DNA of 64,000 nucleotides from Apostichopus japonicus. Lineage: Eukaryota > Echinodermata > Holothuroidea > Aspidochirotida > Stichopodidae. Under the pieces are notes generated by a model, which saw only the letters and a program-made list of their open reading frames with translations, made no database searches and was not told where the DNA came from. The number at the start of each line of letters is the position of its first letter. Within the stretch, counting starts at the first letter, position 1. Location: the NCBI RefSeq assembly GCF_037975245.1, contig NC_092583.1:13077264-13141263 (forward strand). The letters are read 5' to 3'. The position numbers were made by a program, and so were the translations under genes. Positions 1-12,000 of this stretch are shown piece by piece.

Positions 1-204
1 AAAGTTATGACATTTTGAGTTAAATTGGAGCAAATATTTATGGGAAAACGTTCGATAAATATTTGGTAATGTTGGATCATAGAAGGTGGGCTGGATAAAT
101 GGGAAGACGAGATAGTGTGTATATGTCAGGGGTGGGGTGGGGTAGGAATGGGGTAGTTATTGCGTAATTATAATATGCACCTTTGCCAACATCTGATTGA
201 AATA

Positions 205-315
205 GCATGGTGGCATCTATAAGTGTTCCATAATGGCATATAGAAGTGCCGCATGGTGGCATCTAGATGGGTTCCATGATGGCATATAGAAGTGCCGCAT
301 GGTGGCATCTTGAAG
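205..315. repeat. 46-bp tandem repeat, about 2.4 copies
   Basis: GCATGGTGGCATCT recurs at 205, 251 and 297, exactly 46 bases apart, with TGGCATATAGAAGTGCC inside each full unit. Confidence 0.9.
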
Positions 316-3300
316 TACGTGATGTGAATTAACTTATTGGTCTATCACAGAAGCTCGTTACCTTGCGTTACTAAAATGATTGTACTAAACTTTCGCGCAA
401 TCCTCTCCCTCTCGCAGAGTCCCCCCCCCCCCCTCCTCTCCTCACAGAAGATTCCTCCACACGCCGAATATCATATCCTATCGCCAGAATCCCGCTCTTC
501 TCTCCTAATCCTCTACACCCCCTCCATGTTATTAATTTCCTGATAAGCGAGATTTACAACTAACCTAGAATAAGTCTTGTGCAACCCTTTATGTATGAAA
601 GAAAAAAAGTCCCTTCAATCTCGCCACCGAACGTGACCAGTTTTCACATTTCAAGCTGTTATCTTGTAAACAATAAATTCGAACTGTCCCGGAACCCGAA
701 CACTTAATAGATAAACACCAACTAGACACAACGATTGTCTATCGTGCGTCACTTATTGTACAGAGCTACAAATCACTCTGTACTATAGGAAACATATTAT
801 AACATGAATTCATAACGAGGCCAAACAAGGAACACATTCATAATTGTTTATCTTATCGGTTCCACGATAATAGGGGCTTCCCTTGTTCTAACACACTTGA
901 TGTAACTGTTCGCTGGCTTCAAGTGCATGCACGGTGAGGCCATCTTTCACTCCTCATAGCAACGCGCCTTAGAATATTAAATTATTTTAATGGTGACAGA
1001 CAAGCCAACCTCCCGCAAAGTAACAAACTTTAAAAAAGGTACGTACTAAAGTTAAAATAATAATAATAAAATACAGATTTTTTGAATAATTCCAACAGCA
1101 CGGAATGAATCGCAAGAGATGAGGAATGCTATAGAATATCATGATTACGGAACCCTTGGTGTCGACGTTTGATAGGATAACAACTCATGGTCTGCGCGTT
1201 TGATTTTTTTATTTTTCAGGTCACATACTACACTTTTACGCGAGTATTAAAGAAACGACAATAAAATTAGAATCACATGATCTGACAGTATACATTATGT
1301 CTAGTTATATGTTAAGTAGATGAAGAGTGTCACGTGGCCCACACGACCAGACCCAGACTAAAACGGAATAGAATACCCCCCCCCCCCAAAAAAAAAAAAT
1401 AAGAAAAACACGCATCGTTGTCATATAATTGATAACGGTTTCTAAATTGCTTTGCGCAATATTGCGAGACTTATTGATATGTATTTTCTTTAATTTTCGC
1501 AAGTAAACTTGATTCAAGTACATTATAAATCCGAATTGAATACCTGGGTGTGTGTGTGTCGTACTGGCGTGCGTGCGTGTTTTAATTTGATACATTATTG
1601 TGACAAGGCATGTAAATATAAGGATAGGACAATTAAGACAAACATTATTAACGTCACAACCCCCCCCCCCCCCACAAAAAAGAAAACGATAGTAATTTCG
1701 AAAAGAAACAAAGAAAGATTGAACAGAAAAAAATCTAGTAATGTGTCATTCTGGAAGACATGGTATGTGCTAGATGGGAACGCTTATTTCACTATAGAAT
1801 AACATTCATAAAGTTCAAACGATCAGAAATGTTGTAACCAAATGTCAGAAACATCAGTCTGGTGAAAAGAGATGTGCGAATTGTGAGTTACAAATGGTGT
1901 TAACAGGATGCTAGACGGAGGGGGGGGGGGGGTATGGGGTGGCAGTGAGGTGAAGGGAGATCATGGAGTATAGAGGGATTATATTACAGGATTTGGAAAT
2001 TAATTCACACCAAATAAGGCTGTGAGTTTTTTTTTGTTAAAAATACTCCTATTCTGTGATGGAAGACTTAAAACCACCACCCCACCCCAACCAACCACCC
2101 ACCGATCCTCCTGTTGTTCCCATCCAACCACGTCATTTCCCATCAAATATGAAAGGCACTTATTTCCGTAGGTTAACCTGCATCAGACCTCTCTCTACCA
2201 GTACTCCTTCACACAACACCCCTGTCACATGTATTTATTGTTTACACCTCGACTCTAGTCAAGCTCTGAATAATTTCGTTTCACTCATTTATCAGGAACC
2301 TGAACAAATTTTCGGGATTAAATCATTGTTGGGAAAAAGAAAGAAAGAAAACAATTGTATATCACAAATGAACTGACGTATCAAATATTTTTGTCTTTCT
2401 CAAAAATGGAATAATTGCAATTTTTAATTAAGAGATTGTAGGCGATCCTTACTAGTACGAGTACATTACCGTCACTTGTAATTTCCCATGATGCAACAGT
2501 CACCAAACAGTTAAAAACTGTTGCTAAGTTACTGTTCACACAAAACTACAAATGAGTATCACTATAGTACTGTCACTAAGTACACAATACCATCTGGCAA
2601 AACCAAATATCTACCATCACGAGAGCAGTGTTTTGTTTTATAGCAAAATTACCGCCACTTTAGAGTACCAATAGGATAGGACTGTCGCTGGTGGTTATAA
2701 AATCTGGCCACTACAGTATATACAATGTTTCAACAAAAAAAAGGTTTGTACTAAAAAGTTTTAGTACCACAAAATATCAAAAGGGGACCCCGCTGCCTGG
2801 AACCACCTCTGGGGATTATAAAGTCAGGAAGACAATCAACAAATTAACCATATAACTTAACGAGAGATGAAGATGAAGAATGGGAAAGAATAATTATAAA
2901 AGACACTTGGCAGGTCCGGATTGGAAGAGATTCTACACCCCTGCCATACTTGACAAAGTGATCCTGTACAAAACCAGATATAAGTACATATTTACAAGCA
3001 TTTTGAAAGGAAGTTTTTTTTTCTTTTTTTTCCCCTTCCTCTGTTTGGTTTAACTATTTATATTAGACTATCGCTTAAAATAAAGTTTAAGCTAAAAGCT
3101 TTCACCAGACATCTCAGTCACGGCGAGACGACCGGCAGTCTTTGTAGATTTTGAAGATACGTAGCGAAAGGTACTGCAATACTGAAGGATTGTTGAATAT
3201 ACATGAGATCTTAAAGCTTTTATAAGCTTAAAGCTTTCATAGCTTAAAGCTTTTATAACCATACAAAACTCACCAGAGAAATACTGAAGTTGGAATATGT

Positions 3301-4440
3301 TGAAGAATGCTAGGTACAAACCCTCCTCAATATTTGCTTTTCATCACCAAAAAAAAAAAAAAAAAAAAAGGTTTAATTTCAAAATGCTACATTAACTAGT
3401 TGAACCAGTGACAATATGTCAAAGAAACTTAAAAGCTTTTATAAGTATAGGAGATACACACCAAGATGATGCATAACTTTTTTTTGGTTTTAAAAAATGT
3501 GAAACTGGGTAAAGAGTGCTGCACATATTCCAACTTTTGTTGTTTGGTTTTGAGTATCAAATGCCCCATCGACGTAAAGAGCAACATCATTTTCCAGATG
3601 GTTTATATAGAGAGCGAGAGAAAAACAAAAGACTTCCGGAAATATTTTAAGAACAAAGAGAAATAAGGAATAAATAAAATTAAGTACTGGTGAAAATATA
3701 TATAAAAAAGAAAAAAATGAAGGAAATTTTTACCATAAAATGTGAAATTGTTTTTCTTTCTTTTTTACTTGAATACAATCATTATTGTCTATCCCACCGA
3801 ATACAAGAAATTACCGCATTTTTTAATGACATTTACTGAAATGTTCATTTGCAAAAGGAAATTGATTCCCGCCCATCCCACCTTTAGACGGTATCCACGA
3901 GGATGAAACTAGAAGCTTATTGGCCATCGTCAGGTCATAGGTCATCGTCTTGATCCAAAATATGCTAGAAAGTTGAATAATGGTCACTCCTGCTCAATCT
4001 TATGACACACCTTTTACTGCCACTACCCTCTTTTAGGATTTTTTCTTGCTGAGAATTTATCTAATTTCACAAGGATTAGAGCTTTTGAAAATTTCCAGCA
4101 ATTTTGGCATGTTACAATGTTAGAAGTCAATTTTAAAATCTGGAGGAGTTTGGCCCCTAGGTTTGTAAATATTTTACGTTGAAGTCACAAATTTGATGAA
4201 AAAATAACAACTATTTCTAAAGTACTGAGCCTATAGCTTCCATGGACGATTAATAGAATTCGTTACCTACTAATGTTCCAACATATTGCAAGCAATCTTC
4301 ATTGTTCTAGAATAATTCAGTACAGCCTGCATACTTACATATATATATGTTTATATATATATATAAAGAACAATCGTCCAAATTAATATATACAAATTAA
4401 TGCAGAGCATACATTTTCAAGTAAGTTTCATTACAACAAC
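316..4440. other. downstream region, no gene recognised
   Basis: AT-rich DNA with homopolymer C, G and A runs (for example near 421, 1377, 1660, 1920 and 3350). The short ORFs here have no recognisable motifs, no codon pattern and overlap homopolymers. Weak AAGCTT-type repeats occur near 3.2 kb and a TA tract near 4.35 kb. Confidence 0.6.
3195..3262. repeat. AAAGCTTTTATAAG-type short repeat
   Basis: Units TTAAAGCTTTTATAAG, TTAAAGCTTTCATAG and TTAAAGCTTTTATAA follow one another, with diverged single copies near 3085 and 3430. Confidence 0.7.
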
Positions 4441-4469
4441 ATCACCTATCCAATCGAATTAGTGGACTC

Positions 4470-5130
4470 AGTCCACAGGTTCACTTCATCTGGTTACAAC
4501 AAATGAGCACCAAACGAACACACAAAGTACTCTCTGGCACCAAGTGAACACCTAATAACCAGGGTCATTTCATCTGGCTGCACCAGGTGAGCGCAGGAAC
4601 GTAAGATGTAAGAGGGTGTCATATGTAATGACCAAAATTCATTGGCTACAGAGCGACCACCTGTACACCTGTTGTAAAATGGCGCCATGTGAACACATAA
4701 TAAATAGAATTCATTCATCTGGTTACAACAAGTGAGCACCAGAGTACACATAGTATGATGACACCAAGTGAACACATCAATAACCACGGTCATATCATCC
4801 GGTAACACTATTAACTGAACACCAAATCACAAGATGTAAGGGAGTGTCACACATATTGAATTCATTGCATCAGGCAACAAGACAAGCGACCATTTCAACA
4901 CCTGTGGTGAAATGGCACCATGTGAACACACAATACATAGGTTCAATTCATCTGGTTACACCAAGTGAGCACAAGGATACACAGAGTAAGCAATCACCAA
5001 GTGAACGTTAACATAACCAGGGACATTTCATCTGGTTACACCAAGTACGGATAGTAAGCTGGCATCGAGTGAATACATAGCAGTAACCGGTGTCATTTCA
5101 CCTGACACCAATTGAACACCGGAACTCCAT
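4470..5130. repeat. degenerate nested tandem repeat downstream of LRP1
   Basis: Short units with CATCTGGTTACACCAAGTGA and GAACACATAATAACCAGGG recur every 40-60 bases. A larger unit of about 230 bases is visible: AAGATGTAAG at 4603 and 4831, and GGCRCCATGTGAACACA at 4681 and 4914. Confidence 0.75.
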
Positions 5131-5422
5131 AGGCAATGCACAGGCAGATAACCACCGTATCACTGAGTACCTGGCCACCGACACATACTTTCGTCTGCTT
5201 TACACCAATGAAAGTTTGATAAAATCAAATTCTCAGTCTCGTTGAGTCCTACCGTCATTCAAAATAGAATGTTCGTCGACTGTCTTACATCAAACGTGAA
5301 GAAAATAATTACAAGCAAAGAGGCTGCAGCATATAGCCAAGAAAGCTGCAAATAGCCCAAAAATGAGAATATGTGACCTGCTATAAACCCCTCCAATCCC
5401 TGATGTCGATTCAGGCAACCCT

Positions 5423-5428
5423 TTTATT
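5423..5428 (-). promoter_or_regulatory. candidate polyadenylation signal AATAAA
   Basis: AATAAA on the minus strand (context CAATAAAAGGG) is the first such hexamer after the stop codon. A transcript end about 10-30 bases further left would fit. Not tested against cDNA. Confidence 0.45.
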
Positions 5429-5833
5429 GTCTAACAATTAGATTTATAGCTAAACCCTCCCAGCAACTTTTTCACGGTTGAAACAGCCCCCCCCCCCCAA
5501 ACAAAAAAAAAACAAAAAAGAAGGAAAAACAAATATGTCGTAGGTTGCCACTGGTAAGGTAAAGAAAAACTTTTACGTCACTGCTAAGCTAATAAATCTC
5601 ATAGGGACAATTCACCAAATTCATCCCGAAACAATTTTCCATTGAGATTCCTCTTCTCAACACTGCATGGTATTCTTCCTTGATGCCAATATTTACAAAT
5701 TTCGCTCAGGTCTACCTATCCAGTAAGTTTTCATGACTGTGCCCAGGACAACATCGCTGTATGGAAACTGTCCTGTCTACAATCCGTTAACGCTTTAAGT
5801 ACTGGGCAGCGTGTCGAAGAAGGAAAGCTGCAA

Positions 5834-5930
5834 GATCCTGCTCAGCCAGGACGAATCAATATCAAACAATAGGTGTAATGAACCTGCGCAGCCTGGCTGT
5901 AGGAGGCTGCAGCCCCCTCAGCCTCGTCCT
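5834..5930. repeat. dispersed GC-rich repeat, copy 1 (in 3' UTR)
   Basis: CCTGCTCAGCCAGGACGAAT, AATCAATATCAAACAATAGG and GGCTGTAGGAGGCTGCAGCC recur in diverged form at 33136-33285, and in part at 53833-53880. Confidence 0.6.
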
Positions 5931-5957
5931 ACGTTTTAGACATGGTCCGTAAAAGCC

Positions 5958-6095
5958 TCACGATAGAATTGCAGATTTTTCGTTGTAGTCTCCCTCATCT
6001 ATTGCCTCGACTCTCTCCTCTTCGGAGAATGTCTTTAACTCCTTCGGTTGCTTCTTCTTCTTCTTCTTTTTAGACTTCTTAGCTATTTTTGCAGG
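5958..6095 (-). CDS. LRP1: E62: last coding exon, lysine-rich C terminus and stop
   Basis: It encodes 45 residues: PAKIAKKS, seven consecutive lysines, [20 protein letters not shown] and [10 protein letters not shown], then TGA at 5958-5960. Acceptor CTCTCAAAAG; phase 0. It resembles nothing in the human tail, which has a second NPVY and a dileucine here; NEKSAIL is at best a degenerate acidic-dileucine signal. The lysines are encoded by an AAG microsatellite, so length may vary. Confidence 0.85.
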   Translation of the reverse strand, partial: PAKIAKKSKKKKKKKQPKELKTFSEEERVEAIDEGDYNEKSAILS

Positions 6096-9000
6096 CTTTT
6101 GAGAGAAGATTAAAAAAGACAAATGGAAAAAAATTTGCGAGACTGGTGGTCTGTTGCGGAGAATAATGTATCGGGTATCGCATAGCCAAAAGCTTAATAT
6201 GCAAAATGGGCAAATTGCTGTTATACAAAATTACAAAGATGAAAAGCAGCATAACGTAGTTGACAAGATGTAAAGGTCATAGCCTTCAAAATTACCATGG
6301 TCTGACCCAAAGATAGGGGAGACAGGGGGGAGGGGGGAAATGCCCAGGGGGGGTTCCAGGGAAAATGTGGGATAAAGAATCAGGTATTTCTATTCTAAAT
6401 ACTTTAACATAACAATGTCTGGCATAATTTGCCCCTGGAACCCCAAACTGGATGCCACCTTCTATGGCTATCAAACTAAAGTATACCTCGATTCATAACT
6501 TTTAATTTCAATTTAAGAGCGAACTTAAAGAGAGTTTACGGATCGTAAGTTGGCTCACCTTGGCTCTATTATTTTGAAATGGAAGGTCGATGTCATCTTC
6601 TTCTTCTTCGTTGTCTTCATAACTCGCCCCAAATGACGGATTACCAAATTTAATATCCTCCGTGTCGTCTTCGAAGTTTATCCGTTCATGTCGGAAACCG
6701 GATGTCCCCCTGCGGTGGGGAGAGGGTGACAAAAAAAGAAAAGAAAAAAAGGGGAGAGAGGTGAGAGCACACTGGACAAACACGGGTCACTATATCGTTG
6801 TCGTCTATAAATTTTTAGATATATATATTTACGAAATTATATACTGAATAAGGAGCGACTGTTTTCAAAGTGAGAAAGGTAAAACCGACAGACACCTTCG
6901 TGTTGATTTGATCCATACAAATTATTAGCTGTCAATTATATTACGTTCAATTCGGATTCTTCAATCACCGACACAAGAACTACTATGAAATCAAATGACG
7001 AGGGTGGCACAACCAGATATTTTGCCAAAACAACAAGAACTTAAACCTTCAACAAAGAAGAGAGTAACTGTTCAATTTTGTTATTAAAAATGTGTTTTAT
7101 ATTGTTTGTGTTAACATTGGCCTTTTGTTGGAAAGTTAAGTAAAAATGTAATCAAAAAGTGTCATGGGAAATTTTTGACATAACTTTGTGGTTTGAACCC
7201 TTCAAATCAAAATCACATGCATGACCCTCCCCCTTCCCCCCACCCTGCCCTGGAAGTGTGTCCCTGCACAGATTGAACCCTATTTGGACACCTCTATGTA
7301 TTAACGACAACTGTTTTCAGCAGGAAAGTAGTAATTCCTTTATATATCGACTTTCCCTGGTTAAATTAAACATTACTAATACACTGCAATTTTTTAATGG
7401 GAAATATTCAATTTCTGTTTTACATTTCTTTCATAGAATAATGTCTCGTACAATCTGATTGATTTTTCTTTTCTCTTTACCTTCGCCTTCTTCTGACCAG
7501 GAAAACGATGATCAGGATAACAATGAAGAAAACTGCAACAACCAAAATGATTGGTAGTATAGGAACTGAAAAAGAAAATAAGAAAAAAAAAAGATTAGAA
7601 AATACATCAAAAAAGAACTATAAACATGTCAATTTGTCTGTGAATTTTTCCACAGATTTCCAAGAATAGCTCTTCATCAAAATCTTAAAGTGGCCATGAC
7701 ACGAAAATTTCAACATCCTGTCTTTTTGGGATCCATCTAAGAATGCTCTCTAGAACATATATCAACCATTCTGCCAGTTAAAAATTTGATTTTTCCCTTT
7801 GAAAATTGAGATTCAATTTACCCTCTTCGGGCTTGAAAAGTTTGTTCGACTGAAAATTGTCCTAATCTCATGACGTCACGTGACGTCATGTTATGAACAC
7901 GATTCGGCTCTCGCTGATTCCTCCAAACACATATCATACTTACAGTACGACAAGTGTACATAAATACACAAAACAATCGATAACAAGTCGAATGTCAGAT
8001 TTAGAACCAAATGCGGCAACCGAAGTTCAAAGTGATAGTGGTTCTTCACCAGGCAGTGAAATTGGGCTATAATTAGAGTGCCCTTTCTCATATTCGAAGC
8101 AGAGAGTGAAGGCGATGATCATGCCAATATTGAACCAAACGTTGAGGGTGGACCTGAGGTGTTAGAACCGTATCAGTTCGAGCCTGTTAAACGAGCCGAA
8201 ATTGAAGCTCCACAACATATCGAAGAACAAACCCGTTCGGAACTATTGCAAGGAACATACAACGTGGTAAGAATTTATTAACAAAGCATTTAAAAACAAA
8301 ATCCAGTCCATTTTGTGCATGTGTTGTTGGAATTCGCGGAACTCCCTAAACCGTATTGTGCGTTGTGTTTCGGTGACTTACAACCCATATGTGCAGTGTG
8401 TTGGCTATGTATTCATATACATGTACAATGATCACCACTTGCCCCATTGGAGGTTTCCTGTTCTCCAATCTGGTCTTCGGAGTTTTTAATGTGGAATACT
8501 TGACAGAAGAACGACTCCTTTATGTCGACCTGTTAAAGCCGATTTGTTTTATTTCATAAAAAAGGAGAGATCGTAGTATGCTTCTGTGAAGTGTTCGCTA
8601 CATACGGAGCTGTATACTGGCTAGGCCCAGTGAATCGGCGCTGGTGTTGTGCACTAACTTGGTCATAATCGCCGATGAAGGCTAATTGCATGGGTTATGA
8701 CATTTGTGCAGCCCCCAACAACACAACGGACCGGCATTTCTCTCGGATATTTTACAACATGTTGTAAAACAAATTTTTTCTAGCAATATAGCGTAATACA
8801 GTGGTTGTTCTCTCAGTGTAAATGTGCGTGTATGTGTGACGGAAAGATCGTTGCGCATCCGGTACGTGCCTGGGCTTGGCACTTGTGTTCCTAACATGAC
8901 GTCATCATTGTCTTGTTTTGAAATCGCATTTTCAGATATCTATTTTCGGATGCGAATATTAAAACTTTCATTTCTAATTTAGTCCTTGAGGTTTTCAAGG

Positions 9001-12000
9001 TGATGAGGATAGTTTTGAACATAGATTTTCTCATAGATTCAGAGGAATTTACTCTTGATTAGTTGGATTTTTCGTGTCATGGCCTCTTTAACTTCAATAG
9101 AATTTTGACCAAAAAAAAAAATAAATAAATATGATTCAATTTTTTTTTTTAAACCTGCTTTCTTAATGAGTTATAACCATTTATGAATGCAGTTGTTACT
9201 TGTTTAGTTTTTGAGTGATATTCTAATGCTTAGTAAGCTAACACTAGCTCTTTTGAAACCTTATCCATGTGGATGAACACCAGGGGTTATACCAAGCCTT
9301 CCGTTCTTTGATCAGTGCTCAGAGAGGTACGGGGCAGGGTGTAATTGTAGCACCCATTCTCGCTCCCCATCCGACAGAAGAGAGGGTACCCCAGCATCTG
9401 ACCCACTTTTTCAGCATCTGACCCACTTTTTCAGCATCTGACCCACTTTTTCAGCATCTGACCCACTTTTTTCAAATACTGAGTGAGGGGGAAGGATCCC
9501 TTACTGCTATACATCACCACTGCAGTACGGCTATGGTTGAACAATCTTGTTTCACAACCAGTGAAATACCGGTACCCAAATCCCAGTTCCAAACTCGTAA
9601 ACCCAGAACTACCAGATCCAGGAAAGACACTGCTCAAACAACTACTGTGCAGCAAAACATTTTGAAATAGGTCAAGAGAGTCCGGTTCTTGGTTGGGATT
9701 TTGAACCTTATTGGATGTGGTACATTATTCCATTCCCAATCCATTCAAAATACAACACAAAATAAAACACATGTGGAGTGTTAGCTCAGTGGTTAAAGCC
9801 GTTGCCTTCCAATTATAAGGCTCCCAGTTCGAGTCCCTCCAAGACTGAGTTGTTGAAAATTGACAATTCATCATCATGGACGTTAAATATGAATCTAAGA
9901 GACTGACTTCAGTCAGCTTGCGGCTTTGATAAGCCAATGATGGCTTCTTCGTGAGTTCTTGCTTGCAGGAGGATCTAAAAATACATACAAATACATAGAG
10001 CCTTCCATAAAGGGACGTTACACCTTTCTCACATAGAATGGCACAACTGATTACTCCTCAATGACTATAACACATCTGCCCTGATTCTTATATGTAAATT
10101 AGGGTAAATAAATGCAGCAATTGTGCTAGCTGTTCATTTTTTTTTTTTTTGGCAAATGTAAACCAAAGTTACTCCAAGATTTCAAACATCATAATGGTGA
10201 CATTTACGCCACAAAGTGACAATGATATTCACGCAGGTGTTATTTGAGTCAAGACAGATGTAGCAAAGCAGTTACAAACAGTTCCTTTTGCATATGGGTA
10301 GCATATTAAAAGAAGAGTTAAGCCAAGGGAGTGGGGAGGTTCCCTAGAGGATTGGGATGGGGCAAATTCCCTCCAGTGTTTGGGTCCCCTACAAAAAAAT
10401 TCCACGGCCAAACAGAAGGATGATTTGACTTCTACGAACTATCATTTTGCTATGTCTATCTCCAAGATTCTGCAGATGTGAAGCTGATACAGGCACTGCA
10501 AAACAAGAAAAGTACAATGCTTCGGGGGGACCCTATGACAACCCCCCCCCCGGGATGCCACACAATATGGTATATGGTTTGCTCTTTCAAGCATTTTTTT
10601 TTATATCCCCTCACTTAATGTACCAGATTTGTTCACCAGCTAGTAGAGGAATCAACTCTCGCTCTACCTCCCCCCACACCTACCCCCTCTTAGAATGGTT
10701 ACATGATCAAGTTTCTATTTACCAGGAGCGCCTCCGCCATTTGGATCGACATTTGGGTCAGCCTGTCCACCAGATCTGAAATGTAAATGAAAGCATTTGT
10801 TTATCCAAATGTCCTGTTAATCTGATGGATGATTACTGTCCTTAAAATGTTGGTCTCATTTCCTTACTCACCCACCCTACCCTACCCCACCCTACCCAAA
10901 ACTACCCTACCCTACCATAACCAACACGACCCTACCCTACCCTACACTACCCCACCCCACCGACAGCTCTACCAATTACACATGTAGCATAACATTGTAA
11001 CTAATGTTATTCAATGAACGGGTTAAAGAAAGACACAGAGGTTACCCACCAAATATTAGATTTGCATTATTCATCACACAAGAATCAAGTAACATTTCAG
11101 AACGAATACTTAATTTAAGTAACAGTGTGACAACCAGGTTCAATCATAGAATTTACTCTGCCCCTCTCCTTCTTCATACATGATGAAAGGACACTGATAA
11201 ACCAAGAACGCAGTGGCAGAGCGTCCATACAGTCAGGGGGGGATGCCCCCCTGACGAACTCAAATGGACTGCTGGCGCCCTTTTCAGCTCTTTACCACTT
11301 TTTACTTATTCACGATTATTGACTTTTTTATTGCGCTCTCATCTACCTATTGACATTTGTCACATTTTGTAAGTGTACTTTGGCAATGAAACCTATTTAT
11401 TCTTCGTTTATCTGCAAATAAGCCAGGCCCGGAAAGGGTAATTTCCGGCGATCTAGGGAGTATCTTTACTCAAAATAATTTCTATACGCTACGCGCCAAC
11501 CGTGGTGGTGCTCCGCTTAGATAGTGTCCAAAGCGCCCCTACAAACCATTCTCCCCCTCCTGACCAATACCCCTAGCTCCGCCACTGCAAGAATGACTAC
11601 TTTTGAAGACAATAATACACCAAATATTAATATCATCTGATAATAAACACTATTTCCACCACAAATCACAATCATTCTTTGAAGGTGCACTATTTTACAC
11701 CAAAGTAAGACTACTTCTTGAAGGACACTAATGCGTCACAAATCACGATCCCTTCCAAGTCTACTATTATCTACCAAGTACGAATATACTTTTTGAAGGA
11801 CACTTATGCACCACAAATCACGATCACTTTTTCAAGTTCTCTGTTATACACCAAGTACGACTGTACTTTCTGAATGACACTAACATAGGTATAAGTTTTG
11901 AGGACACTAAATGCACCACATCACTATAATTTTCAAGGACTCTATTACACCAGATATCACAATACACGTTTCTGAAGTTAACAACATATACTGATACTAA

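Larger units (their letters stand above)
5423..5957 (-). other. LRP1: probable 3' UTR of LRP1
   Basis: The sequence from the stop codon to the first AATAAA on the minus strand is about 530 nt. It includes a copy of a dispersed GC-rich repeat (5834-5930). The end is inferred only from the hexamer. Confidence 0.5.
7689..9087. mobile_element. TTAA-flanked transposon with terminal inverted repeats (1.4 kb)
   Basis: The left end AGTGGCCATGACACGAAAA and the inverted right end AGAGGCCATGACACGAAAA are near-perfect inverted repeats (one mismatch). Each is bordered by TTAA (7685-7688 and 9088-9091), a four-base target duplication. TTAA targets are known for Kolobok and piggyBac superfamilies; the AG start suggests Kolobok, which is inference. 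No transposase is visible, so it is a non-autonomous or deleted copy. It contains a CRE palindrome and a broken plus-strand ORF. Confidence 0.78.

Noticed and set aside
1305-2376. Small ORFs near the left edge
   Set aside because: They depend on C, G or A homopolymer runs and contain no recognisable motif.
9776-9850. Functional tRNA gene
   Set aside because: A and B boxes are present but the acceptor and other stems do not pair; a SINE body follows.
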